Positions 1-8,010 of a DNA stretch of 64,000 nt are shown here, piece by piece; the first letter of the stretch is position 1; each line of letters opens with the position of its first letter. Made by a program: the position numbers and the translations under genes. The DNA lies in the NCBI RefSeq assembly GCF_003123745.1, contig NZ_QETB01000002.1, forward strand, positions 1-64,000, read 5' to 3'. Under the pieces are notes generated by a model, which saw only the letters and a list, made by a program, of their open reading frames with translations, did not search any database and had not been told where the DNA came from. This stretch comes from Ancrocorticia populi (GTDB lineage: Bacteria; Actinomycetota; Actinomycetes; Actinomycetales; Actinomycetaceae).

Positions 1-92
1 GTGTCGCATCCACTATACAATCCCTCAACACCAAACCAGCCAGCTGGTAGGTCCTACCAGCGGTGGCATGCGTGTAGAGGATCCAAACGTTT

Positions 93-210
93 TGACGGTG
101 GTCATAGCGGCAGGGAAACGCCCGGTCCCCATTCCGAACCCGGAAGCTAAGCCTGCCAGCGCTGATGGTACTGCACTCGCCAGGGTGTGGGAGAGTAAGA
201 CACCGCCGTC
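93..210 (+). rRNA. rrf: 5S ribosomal RNA
   Basis: The core carries the conserved actinobacterial 5S blocks (GGTCATAGCGGCAGGGAAAC, CCGAACCCGGAAGCTAAGCC, GATGGTACTGC). The two ends pair as helix I: GACGGTGGT near 94-102 with its complement near 202-210. Ends are set from that helix and are good to a few bases. The 92 bases upstream would be the 23S-5S spacer and include a perfect hairpin (CTGGTAGG/CCTACCAG, 44-60). The 23S gene must lie left of the window. No tRNA is present between the 5S and the terminator. Confidence 0.95.
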
Positions 211-223
211 ACCCCCTTACGGG

Positions 224-256
224 AAAGCCCCAGCCAGTCTGGCCGGGGCTTTCTTC
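224..256 (+). terminator. Rho-independent terminator of the rRNA operon
   Basis: AAAGCCCC (224-231) pairs with GGGGCTTT (246-253), with an inner GCC/GGC pair and a short loop. A T-rich stretch follows. It starts about 14 bases after the 5S, where an rRNA operon terminator is expected. Confidence 0.85.
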
Positions 257-283
257 ATATAACCACAGGTTCGCCAGTAGTGC

Positions 284-334
284 GCGACACCGAACTTCCG
301 CATGTTTGCGGGTAGCTTGGGAACTCGGTGTCGC
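284..334. repeat. Nested inverted repeat, possible structured RNA
   Basis: GCGACACCGA (284-293) is the exact reverse complement of TCGGTGTCGC (325-334). Inside it a second perfect hairpin, CCGCA/TGCGG with a TGTT loop, spans 298-311. There is no T-run after either arm on either strand, so it is not a classical terminator. It lies between the 5S terminator and the start at 454. The remaining bases of this gap hold no gene that I can see. Confidence 0.5.
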
Positions 335-453
335 CCATATGTGTGATCCGTCCCTGAAGGCGCATTGGGGTGCCACACTCTGTAGAATTGTCGGCAGTGC
401 CCAGCGCATTGCGCGAGGTCAAGCTTGCTCATAAGTGAACCACGAGGATAGGT

Positions 454-2223
454 ATGTCAGAGGATCAGAATACGTCAGAGAATTCAGAGCGCCAGGAGCG
501 TACCTCCTCAGGTTGGCAGAATGCATCCGACCGACGCGGCAAGAAGAGCTACAACGATCGCGGTTACGAGCGTCGTGGTGGTTACCGTGATGACCGGCGT
601 GATGATCGTCGAGATAATCGTGGCCGTGACAACGACCGTCGGGATTACCGGGGCCGTGATAATGATCGGCGTGGTGGCTACCGAGATGATCGCCGGGACA
701 ATCGGGATCGTCGTTGGGAAGATCGTTCTGATCGCCGTGATGACCGCCGTGGCCGTTACGGTGATGATCGCCGGGATTACCGTGGCCGTGACAACGACCG
801 TCGGGATTACCGGGGCCGTGATAATGATCGGCGTGGTGGTTACCGTGACGATCGCCGGGACAATCGGGATCGTCGTTGGGAAGATCGTTCTGATCGCCGT
901 GACGATCGCCGTGGCGGATACCGTGATAATCGGCGTGATGACCGGGGCCGTGACAACGACCGTCGTGGTGGTTACCGTGACGATCGCCGGGACAATCGGG
1001 ATCGTCGTTGGGAAGATCGTTCTGATCGCCGTGACGATCGCCGTGGCGGATACCGTGATAATCGGCGTGATGACCGGGGCCGCGATAATGATCGCCGTGG
1101 CGGATACCGAGATGATCGCAGGGACAATCGGGATCGTCGTTGGGAAGATCGTTCTGATCGCCGTGATGACCGCCGGGATAACCGGGGCCGCGATAACGAT
1201 CGCCGTGGCGGATACCGAGATGATCGCAGGGACAATCGTGGCCGTGATAATAATCGGCGTGGCGGTTACCGTGACGACCGGCGTGATAATGATCGGCGTG
1301 GTGGATATCGTGACGACCGGCGTGACGACCGGCGTGACGATCGTCGGGATGATCGTCGGGATAACCGGGGTCATGACAATGACCGTCGTGGCGGGTACCG
1401 GGAAGATCGGCGCGACGATCGCAGGGACTTTCACGGTGACCGCGATGACCGCAGGCAGTCCCGCCCGCGCGATCCTGAGGTACCCGAGAGCATTGCGGCC
1501 GCTGACTTGGACAAGGATTCCCGTAGGCGCCTGAATTCCCTCACGAAGGACAACGCGGATCGCGTTGCACGCCATCTGGTTTACGCCGGCACGATGATGG
1601 ATGAGAATCCAGAGATCGCATATGTGCATGCTCAGGCGGCGTATCGGCACGCGGCACGGGTTGACATCGTGCGTGAGGCGCTCGGCCTTGCTGCTTACGT
1701 GACGGGCCGTTACGGGGAGGCTCTCCGTGAGCTCCGTACCTACCGCCGTATGACCGACGATTACACGCACGTCGCGATTGAAGCCGATTCCGAACGTGGG
1801 CTTGGGCGTGCAGAGAAGGCCCTGACCTTCATCTCCGAGATCCCCATGAAGCGGCTGAATAGCGAGGCACAGATCGAGCTGGCGCTTGTCACGTCAGGGG
1901 CCCGTGCAGATACTGGTGATTCAGAAGGTGGCCTTTCCGTGATCGAGAAGATCAAGGCGGAGAACCTTCCTGAGATGCTTCAGGCACGTGTGGAGCTCAT
2001 CCGTGCGGACCGCTACGCCGAGCTAGGCCGTGAAGATGAGGCCGATGAGATTCGCGCGAAGTGGGAGCCCATCTTTGCCCAAGAGGGCGAAGTGGACGTC
2101 TATGAGGATGACGAGGACGACGAGTCCGTGCCGTCTGAGGATGTGGCTGAGGATGTGGCTGAGGCAGCTGACGAGAAGGTTCAGCCTGAGGAAGACACGG
2201 CAGTAGAGCAAAACGAAGAGTAG
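454..2223 (+). CDS. TPR-like protein with Arg/Asp-rich repeat domain (Rv1691-type)
   Basis: 589 residues in two parts. Residues about 25-350 are low complexity, almost only Arg, Asp, Gly, Asn and Tyr in units such as RDDRRDNRGRD and RRGGYRDD, and must be disordered. Residues about 355-565 are alpha-helical TPR-like repeats, followed by an acidic Asp/Glu tail. By position, first in a chain with a HAD phosphatase, a small protein, tlyA, nadK and recN, it corresponds to M. tuberculosis Rv1691, a roughly 250-residue TPR protein of unknown function that (from memory) lacks such an N-terminal extension. The start ATG has GAGGATA about 5 bases upstream. RD/RGG-like composition suggests nucleic-acid binding or condensate behaviour, but that is inference. 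The downstream gene starts 8 bases later, so the two are probably co-transcribed. Confidence 0.85.
   Translation: MSEDQNTSENSERQERTSSGWQNASDRRGKKSYNDRGYERRGGYRDDRRDDRRDNRGRDNDRRDYRGRDNDRRGGYRDDRRDNRDRRWEDRSDRRDDRRGRYGDDRRDYRGRDNDRRDYRGRDNDRRGGYRDDRRDNRDRRWEDRSDRRDDRRGGYRDNRRDDRGRDNDRRGGYRDDRRDNRDRRWEDRSDRRDDRRGGYRDNRRDDRGRDNDRRGGYRDDRRDNRDRRWEDRSDRRDDRRDNRGRDNDRRGGYRDDRRDNRGRDNNRRGGYRDDRRDNDRRGGYRDDRRDDRRDDRRDDRRDNRGHDNDRRGGYREDRRDDRRDFHGDRDDRRQSRPRDPEVPESIAAADLDKDSRRRLNSLTKDNADRVARHLVYAGTMMDENPEIAYVHAQAAYRHAARVDIVREALGLAAYVTGRYGEALRELRTYRRMTDDYTHVAIEADSERGLGRAEKALTFISEIPMKRLNSEAQIELALVTSGARADTGDSEGGLSVIEKIKAENLPEMLQARVELIRADRYAELGREDEADEIRAKWEPIFAQEGEVDVYEDDEDDESVPSEDVAEDVAEAADEKVQPEEDTAVEQNEE
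540..1480 (+). repeat. Tandem DNA repeats encoding the RD-rich domain
   Basis: Imperfect tandem repeats inside the preceding gene. A block of about 46 bases coding for the RRWEDRSDRRDD segment starts at 695, 857, 989 and 1121. The last three are spaced exactly 132 bp (44 codons) apart, so one larger unit has been duplicated. All spacings are multiples of three, which keeps the frame. Shorter RDDRR and RDNRG units fill the rest. Such an array should be prone to slippage between strains. Confidence 0.85.
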
Positions 2224-2231
2224 GAAGATTC

Positions 2232-3263
2232 GTGAGCCAGGCACTAGTGAGCCAATTCGATGTGGGGCTGTTTGACCTTGATGGCGTGTGCTATCTAGGC
2301 GCTGAAGCAGTTCCCTTCGCCCCGGAAGCAATCTCTGAAGCGGTGACGATGGGCCTCAAGCAGGCCTACGTCACGAACAACGCCTCGCGATCGCCGGCGG
2401 TTGTCGCGGCGCAGTTGGAATCCTTGGGGATTCCGGCGCCAGCAGATTCCGTTGTGAACTCTGCGCAGGTTGGCTCGCAAATGCTCGCGGAACATGTGGC
2501 GTCAGGCTCGAAGATTTTGGTGTTAGGTGCACAGGCCCTGAGGGATGAGGTAACGGCGAGGGGACTCGTCGTCGTCGACTCTGCTGATGACAACCCAGCT
2601 GCTGTAATCCAAGGCTTCTACCCAGATGCGAACTGGACAGACCTGAGCGAAGCGGCGCTGGCTATTCGTGCGGGTGCGCTCTACGTCTGCACGAACCTTG
2701 ACGCGACTATTCCCCGGGAGCGGGGACTTATGGTGGGTAACGGATCTCTTGCGCGCGCAATCGCCAATTCAACCGGGGTGGAACCGCTATCTGCGGGAAA
2801 GCCTGAACCGGAGATTTTCCAGATTGCGGCAAAGTTGCTGAACGCTAACCGCCCCTTCGCCATCGGAGATAACCTCGATACGGATATTCAGGGTGCTGTG
2901 AGTGCGAACGTGCCGGTGCTTCATGTACTGACTGGCTTGGCATCCGCGCGCGACATCTGCGTGGCTCCGATTCATCAGCGGCCCACGTATCTGGCGGATG
3001 ATCTTCGGTGCCTTCTAGAGCCTTACCCGGACACTGTCGTGGACGGGGAGACAATTCGCGTGGGCAACGCCTCCGCACGCTGGACGGGCGAGGATTTCGA
3101 AGTAAATGGTGAGCAGCTAACTTCTAGCCCGGTGACACTCGGACTGAATTCTTACCGCGCCCTCGCTCAGGCGGCTTGGGACGCGGCGGACTCTGGCGTG
3201 GACAGCGAAACGTTGGCTTCGGCACTTCCGAATCTCACGGTAAGCCGGGATCATGGCGAATAA
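2232..3263 (+). CDS. HAD-superfamily class IIA phosphatase (NagD-like, Rv1692-type)
   Basis: 343 residues with HAD motif I as DLDGVCYLG near residue 15, the motif II region VTNNASRSP near 48, and the motif III/IV region GKPEPEIF...GDNLDTDIQGA near 195-225. This order with a C2-type cap is that of the NagD/PGP family. The M. tuberculosis ortholog by position is Rv1692, reported as a glycerol-3-phosphate phosphatase; substrate here is inferred only. A C-terminal extension of about 80 residues follows the HAD fold. The GTG start follows the previous stop by 8 bases, and the 3' end overlaps the next small gene by 11 bases, so it is part of the same operon. Confidence 0.85.
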   Translation: MSQALVSQFDVGLFDLDGVCYLGAEAVPFAPEAISEAVTMGLKQAYVTNNASRSPAVVAAQLESLGIPAPADSVVNSAQVGSQMLAEHVASGSKILVLGAQALRDEVTARGLVVVDSADDNPAAVIQGFYPDANWTDLSEAALAIRAGALYVCTNLDATIPRERGLMVGNGSLARAIANSTGVEPLSAGKPEPEIFQIAAKLLNANRPFAIGDNLDTDIQGAVSANVPVLHVLTGLASARDICVAPIHQRPTYLADDLRCLLEPYPDTVVDGETIRVGNASARWTGEDFEVNGEQLTSSPVTLGLNSYRALAQAAWDAADSGVDSETLASALPNLTVSRDHGE

Positions 3264-3396
3264 TATTCCCCGCGCGCCGCGCAATACGGATGATGTGCTT
3301 GGCCATCTCAATGAGCAGAACACGGACGAGCAGATTCAGGTGCTCGACGAACTGCTGGAGGATCTCACCCGCGAATTAGGCAAGGCTCAGGGCTAG
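3253..3396 (+). CDS. Small conserved protein (Rv1693-type), 47 aa
   Basis: A 47-residue frame starting MANNIPRAPR and ending in a helical segment with VLDELLEDLTREL. It begins with an ATG overlapping the end of the HAD gene and stops 2 bases before the tlyA start. M. tuberculosis has a similar small protein, Rv1693, in exactly this slot, which is the main reason to call it real. Composition suggests a short amphipathic helix or coiled coil, with no membrane segment or cysteine motif. Function is unknown. Translational coupling to the neighbours is likely from the overlaps. Confidence 0.7.
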   Translation: MANNIPRAPRNTDDVLGHLNEQNTDEQIQVLDELLEDLTRELGKAQG

Positions 3397-3398
3397 CT

Positions 3399-4226
3399 GT
3401 GGGAAGGCTGAACCGGGTAGATACTGAGCTGGTGCGGCGGGGCCTAGCAAAGTCACGAGAGCAAGCACGCGAGCTGATTGCTGATGGTCTTGTACGTCTT
3501 GACGGGCAGGAGGTTTCCAAGCCCGCCCGCCAGATGGATCCAGCCCAACCGCTGCGTGTGGTGGAGTGCGCTCGTGAAGATTACGTTTCGCGTGGCGCCT
3601 ACAAGCTGATTGGCGCGTTGGAGGCGTTGGGGGAAGCTGCTCCTGAAATCGCGGGTAAGCGGTGCCTTGATGCGGGGGCGTCAACAGGCGGCTTCACGGA
3701 CGTTCTGCTGCGCCGCGGCGCCGAGCATGTGGTGGCTGTGGATGTTGGCTACGGCCAGATCGCTTGGCGGCTACGTGAGGATCCACGAGTTACCGTGATC
3801 GAGCGGACGAACGTACGAACTCTTGCCCCTGAGATCGTGGCTCCAGCACCAGAGATTGTGGTGGGCGATCTTTCGTTTATTTCGTTGCGTTTGGTGATGC
3901 CCGCTTTGGTTCGAGCCGCGGCTACTGGCGCAGATTTCCTCCTGATGGTCAAGCCTCAGTTCGAAGTAGGCAAGGACCAGCTGGGGGCGGGCGGCGTTGT
4001 TCGCGATACCCGGTTGCATGCTGAAGCCGTCGTGTCGGTTGCTGAGGCCGCGCGTAAGGATGGCTTGGCTATTCAGGCGGTTGCTGCTTCGCCGCTGCCT
4101 GGGCCAGCGGGTAATGTGGAGTACTTCCTCCACATGGTTTCCGGTGGGCCGGACCAGCTAGGAGACGGCCTAGCTGATAACGTAGCTAAGGCGATTGAAT
4201 ACGGCCCAGCGGGCCAGAAAGCGTAG
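3399..4226 (+). CDS. tlyA: 16S/23S rRNA (cytidine-2'-O)-methyltransferase TlyA
   Basis: 275 residues. Residues 1-60 form an S4 RNA-binding domain (RVDTELVRRGLAKSREQARE, then LVRLDGQEV). The FtsJ/RrmJ-type methyltransferase domain follows, with the S-adenosylmethionine motif LDAGASTGGFTD near 90, the acidic strand end VAVDVGYGQ, VVGDLSFIS near 155, and the lysine motif MVKPQFE near 185. In M. tuberculosis this enzyme 2'-O-methylates C1409 of 16S and C1920 of 23S rRNA, and its loss gives capreomycin resistance. GTG start 2 bases after the preceding stop; nadK follows after 5 bases, the usual actinobacterial order. Confidence 0.95.
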   Translation: MGRLNRVDTELVRRGLAKSREQARELIADGLVRLDGQEVSKPARQMDPAQPLRVVECAREDYVSRGAYKLIGALEALGEAAPEIAGKRCLDAGASTGGFTDVLLRRGAEHVVAVDVGYGQIAWRLREDPRVTVIERTNVRTLAPEIVAPAPEIVVGDLSFISLRLVMPALVRAAATGADFLLMVKPQFEVGKDQLGAGGVVRDTRLHAEAVVSVAEAARKDGLAIQAVAASPLPGPAGNVEYFLHMVSGGPDQLGDGLADNVAKAIEYGPAGQKA

Positions 4227-4231
4227 GCAGG

Positions 4232-5098
4232 ATGACCCGGCGGATCACTCTCATATCCCATCCTGAACGTCAGGATGCCATCGAGACCGCTGGCGTTGTT
4301 TCGAGCCACCTGACGGATCTCGGCTTCGAGGTAGGCACGGACTGCACGCCAGAGGCAGTTGTTGACTCCGAACTCATCTTGGTGATCGGTGGAGACGGCA
4401 CGATCTTGCGTGCGGCGGAATCGGGACGTCCCGCTGGAGTTCCCGTTCTGGGCATCAATTATGGCCACGTTGGCTTCCTTTCAGAGGCCGATCCTGACGA
4501 TATCCCTCAGGTCATCCAGCAGATCGTTGATGGCAACTGGTTGGTGACCACGCGCATGACACTCGATGTGTCCGTGACGCTACCCGATGGCACGGTCCAT
4601 ACCGATTGGGCGCTCAATGAAACGGCTATTGAAAAGGATGCGAACTCGCAGATGTTCGAAGCCTCCATTGGCGTGGACGGCCGCGAGCTTTCCTCCTTCA
4701 AAGTGGACACAGTTGTGTGTTCTACGGCCACCGGCTCCACCGCCTACAACTTCTCCGCGGGCGGACCAGTTGTGTGGCCGAACGTGGAGTGCATGGTGAT
4801 GACTCCGATTGCTGCCCATGCGTTATTCACCAGACCGCTGGTGGTGGGGCCAGATTCCACCCTTGAGCTGCACGTGCTAGAAGATAACGCTCGCGTGTGG
4901 TGCGATGGCCGGCGAATGATTCATGCGCCTCGCGGATCGGTTGTTCGCGTGGTGCGGGGCGAAGCGCCCGTATTGCTGGCGCGCTTGAACGATTCCCCGT
5001 TCTCGGGCCGCCTAGTGACGAAGTTCCAGCTGCCTGTTAAGGGCTGGCGGGTGCAGGTTCCGGAAAGCAAGACTGACATTGATCGGTCCGAATCGTAA
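4232..5098 (+). CDS. nadK: NAD kinase
   Basis: 288 residues. It carries the diagnostic GGDGTILRA motif near 52, GINYGHVGFLSE near 75, the NE of ALNETAIEKD, and the glycine-rich STATGSTAYNFSAGGP motif near 168. The enzyme makes NADP from NAD, using ATP or polyphosphate. Length is typical. It lies between tlyA and recN as in other actinobacteria. The ATG start follows tlyA by 5 bases with a purine-rich stretch overlapping the tlyA stop. Confidence 0.96.
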   Translation: MTRRITLISHPERQDAIETAGVVSSHLTDLGFEVGTDCTPEAVVDSELILVIGGDGTILRAAESGRPAGVPVLGINYGHVGFLSEADPDDIPQVIQQIVDGNWLVTTRMTLDVSVTLPDGTVHTDWALNETAIEKDANSQMFEASIGVDGRELSSFKVDTVVCSTATGSTAYNFSAGGPVVWPNVECMVMTPIAAHALFTRPLVVGPDSTLELHVLEDNARVWCDGRRMIHAPRGSVVRVVRGEAPVLLARLNDSPFSGRLVTKFQLPVKGWRVQVPESKTDIDRSES

Positions 5099-5122
5099 AC
5101 TCTAGAGGATGGGTGATTTGGC

Positions 5123-6823
5123 GTGATTGAGCAGCTACGGATTTCTCAACTGGGCGTCATCGAATCGGCCGAACTAGAGTTGGGCTCTGGCCTGACGGCG
5201 TTGACCGGTGAGACCGGCGCGGGTAAAACCATGGCCGTCACCTCGCTTGAGCTACTGCTTGGAGCCAAGGCAGATCCGGCAAAGGTACGGCGCGGTGCCA
5301 AGAGCGCGGTTGTTGAGGGGATTTTCTCTGTGCCCGAGGAGTCCGCTGTTGTGGAACGAATCGTTCAGGCCGGAGGAGATATAGAGTCTGAAGATGGGAT
5401 GGCCACTGTCATCATCTCGCGCCATGTGCCGGCGAATGGCCGATCACGTTCATTTATCGGGGGACGAAGTGTTCCCACTGGGGTACTTGCCGATATCGCT
5501 GGTAGCCTCGTGACAGTTCACGGCCAAACGGATCAGCTTCGCCTTGCTGCTCCTGCAGAACAACGGGCGGCCCTAGACGAATTCGGTGGGGAGGCGGTTG
5601 CAAGGGCGGCACGGACGTGGCGTGATGCTTGGGGCACGTACAACGAGGCAAGCGACCAGTTGCAGAGATTCACCGAGCAGGCCGCCGATGCGGCAAGGGC
5701 CCGTCTGGCCTATGAGGCGCTTGTAGCCAAGGTGGAGGAAGTCAATCCGGGTATTGGCGAAGAGGCCGCGCTCAAGCAGGAAGCGCTGGCGCTGGAGAAC
5801 GTGGAAGAACGCTTCTCGGGTTTGTCCGGGGCCGCCGCTGCCTTGAGCGGCTCGGACACGGTGGATTATCCGGCACTCGCAGGGATCGCGGAGGCGCAGA
5901 GTTCCCTTCAGAGTGCTGGAGAATCCGAGGATGTAGCGGATTTGGCTGGGCGTCTAGACTCCGCTCAAGCGGAGTTATCTGATATCGCTAACGAACTTGC
6001 GGATCTGGCGGCGCATTCGGAGGCGGACCCAGACCGGCTGTCCGTCATTTACATGCGACGCCAGCAGCTACAGGGCTTGAGGAAAGCACTGGGGATGGAT
6101 CTGGATCAGGCGCTTGAAGAGGCCGATCAGGCGCGAGCTGCTCTCGAGGATCTGGGGGATCTGGAGGGGACGCGAGAACGTTTGGCCAAGGAGCTATCTC
6201 AGGCACAGAGCGAAATGGAAGCGGCCGGTAAAAGGCTCCGAGCAGCTCGAACGGCAGCTGCAAAGAAGCTCTCCAGCGCGGTGGCCTCAGAACTGCCGCA
6301 GCTAGCGCTTCCGGATGCCACATTCTCGATTTCGGTGACGGAATCGGATGCCCCCGCCATACACGGCCATGACGTGGTTAAGTTTCAACTAGCTTCGCAC
6401 CGTGGAGCGCCTCTGGCGCCGCTGGCGAAGAGTGCGTCAGGCGGCGAGCTCTCACGAATAATGCTAGCCGTGGAGGTCTCCTTGGCAGAGCAAACACATG
6501 ATAAGCACCACACTTTCCTCTTCGATGAGATCGATGCAGGTGTGGGAGGGCGCGCAGCGTTGGCGGTGGGACATAGGTTGGCCGCGCTGGCGGCAACGAA
6601 CCAAGTGATCGTGGTGACCCATTTAGCTCAAGTGGCCGCCTACGCCCAGACCCAAGCCGTTGTTGTTAAGGAGTCCAAGGAGAAATCCGCCATCACGCAC
6701 GTGATCGAGGTAGAGAGGGACGAACGGCTTAGTGAGCTAGCCCGGATGCTGGCGGGATCCGATTCTGAAACGGCACGCGCCCACGCTGCTGAACTGCTTT
6801 CCACAGCGGATGTGGCACGATAA
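5123..6823 (+). CDS. recN: DNA repair protein RecN
   Basis: 566 residues, an SMC-like ATPase of double-strand-break repair. Walker A is GETGAGKTM near residue 33. Two coiled-coil arms rich in Ala, Glu and Gln occupy roughly 150-390. The signature SASGGELSRIMLA is near 435 and Walker B FDEIDAGVGG near 472, followed by VIVVTHLAQVAAYA. GTG start, preceded by GAGGATGGGTG. I see no LexA-type box in the short gap upstream, so it is probably transcribed from the operon rather than a dedicated SOS promoter. Confidence 0.95.
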   Translation: MIEQLRISQLGVIESAELELGSGLTALTGETGAGKTMAVTSLELLLGAKADPAKVRRGAKSAVVEGIFSVPEESAVVERIVQAGGDIESEDGMATVIISRHVPANGRSRSFIGGRSVPTGVLADIAGSLVTVHGQTDQLRLAAPAEQRAALDEFGGEAVARAARTWRDAWGTYNEASDQLQRFTEQAADAARARLAYEALVAKVEEVNPGIGEEAALKQEALALENVEERFSGLSGAAAALSGSDTVDYPALAGIAEAQSSLQSAGESEDVADLAGRLDSAQAELSDIANELADLAAHSEADPDRLSVIYMRRQQLQGLRKALGMDLDQALEEADQARAALEDLGDLEGTRERLAKELSQAQSEMEAAGKRLRAARTAAAKKLSSAVASELPQLALPDATFSISVTESDAPAIHGHDVVKFQLASHRGAPLAPLAKSASGGELSRIMLAVEVSLAEQTHDKHHTFLFDEIDAGVGGRAALAVGHRLAALAATNQVIVVTHLAQVAAYAQTQAVVVKESKEKSAITHVIEVERDERLSELARMLAGSDSETARAHAAELLSTADVAR

Positions 6824-6827
6824 AAGC

Positions 6828-8003
6828 GTGGCATTTCGACTAGTCCGCAAAAAGGACGTGCAGGAGACCGGGGAGCTAGAGGCTCAAGCCCGGGTAGACC
6901 GGCGCACCAAGAATCTGACGAAACGGTTGCAGCCGGGAAACATCGCTGTGATCAACCATTCGGACATTGATCGGGTTTCCGCCGAGGCGCTTGTGGAATG
7001 CAAGCCGCGGGCGGTGCTCAACGCCGCCAAGTCCACCTCCGGCAGATACCCGAATCTGGGCCCGGGGATCCTGGAGACGGCTGGTATTCCCCTCATTGAT
7101 GATCTTGGCCCTGAGATAATGGATATTCGCGAGGGCGATATTCTCCATATCGAGGATGCGCGCGTATACCGCGGCGATGAGCTGATCGCAGAAGGAACGG
7201 TTCAAACCGAGGAAACCATCGCAGCGTCTCAAGAGGCAGCGCGGGCCGGAATGAGCGTGCAACTTAAGGCTTTTGCCACGAACACGATGGAGTACGTGGA
7301 ACGAGAGCAGGATCTGATTTTCGATGGCGTCGGAGTACCCGACGTGAAGACGAACTTTGAGGGCCGCCACGTGCTCGTGGTGGTTCGCGGCTACCGATAC
7401 AAGGAAGACCTGGCCGCCCTGCGCCCCTATATCCGCGAGTATAAGCCGATCATGATTGGTGTGGACGGCGGTGCCGATGCGATATTGGAGGAGGGCTTCC
7501 AGCTGGACATGATCGTTGGGGACATGGACTCCGTTTCGGACAAGGCGCTGACCTCCGGAGCTGAGATCATTGTGCACGCCTACCGTGATGGGCGTGCGCC
7601 TGGACGTAAGCGCGTTCAAGACCTTGGCGTAGAGCACGTCGTGTTCCCGGTCACCGGCACGTCAGAGGATGTGGCGATGCTGCTTGCTGATGACAAGGGG
7701 GCGCAGCTCATTGTTGCCGTGGGCACCCACAACACTCTGATCGAGTTCCTTGACAAGGGCCGAAGTGGGATGGCGTCCACATTCCTCACCAGATTGGCTA
7801 TTGGAGGAAAGCTGATTGATGCGAAGGGCGTGTCCCAACTGTATCGATCGCGTATCTCCAACTGGCAGATTTTCTTCCTCGTCGTTGCGGGCTGCGTGGC
7901 TATCGTGGCCGCTCTCGCAGCAACTGCAACTGGGCACGCTTTGTTCGGGCTCATCTCCACGTGGTTCGGTGATATCGTCCACTGGTTCGCGACTCTTTTC
8001 TGA
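6828..8003 (+). CDS. steA: SteA, cell-division associated TPK/ThiN-fold protein (Rv1697-type)
   Basis: About 391 residues. The conserved part has TSGRYPNLGPGILE and LIDDLGPEIMD near 75-105, and a TPK-like domain with GVDGGADAILEEGFQLDMIVGDMDSV near 215-245. A single membrane helix lies near the C-terminus (IFFLVVAGCVAIVAALAA). In Corynebacterium glutamicum SteA acts with membrane partner SteB to control the cell-wall hydrolase RipA during cell separation; the same pair is adjacent here. The GTG at 6828, just after the recN stop, is preferred; an ATG at 6810 overlapping recN is possible. Neither has a strong ribosome site. Confidence 0.88.
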   Translation: MAFRLVRKKDVQETGELEAQARVDRRTKNLTKRLQPGNIAVINHSDIDRVSAEALVECKPRAVLNAAKSTSGRYPNLGPGILETAGIPLIDDLGPEIMDIREGDILHIEDARVYRGDELIAEGTVQTEETIAASQEAARAGMSVQLKAFATNTMEYVEREQDLIFDGVGVPDVKTNFEGRHVLVVVRGYRYKEDLAALRPYIREYKPIMIGVDGGADAILEEGFQLDMIVGDMDSVSDKALTSGAEIIVHAYRDGRAPGRKRVQDLGVEHVVFPVTGTSEDVAMLLADDKGAQLIVAVGTHNTLIEFLDKGRSGMASTFLTRLAIGGKLIDAKGVSQLYRSRISNWQIFFLVVAGCVAIVAALAATATGHALFGLISTWFGDIVHWFATLF

Positions 8004-8010
8004 TAGGTAG

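Noticed and set aside
508-1770. A 420-codon open frame on the reverse strand and a 337-codon frame in another forward frame over the RD repeat region
   Set aside because: Both are by-products of the repetitive Arg/Asp codons. Their translations are low-complexity Ile/Val/Thr runs without a ribosome site or any family resemblance, while the forward 589-residue frame ends in a normal TPR domain.
6876-7637. A long reverse-strand open frame opposite steA
   Set aside because: It lies wholly opposite a conserved gene and its translation shows no domain pattern.
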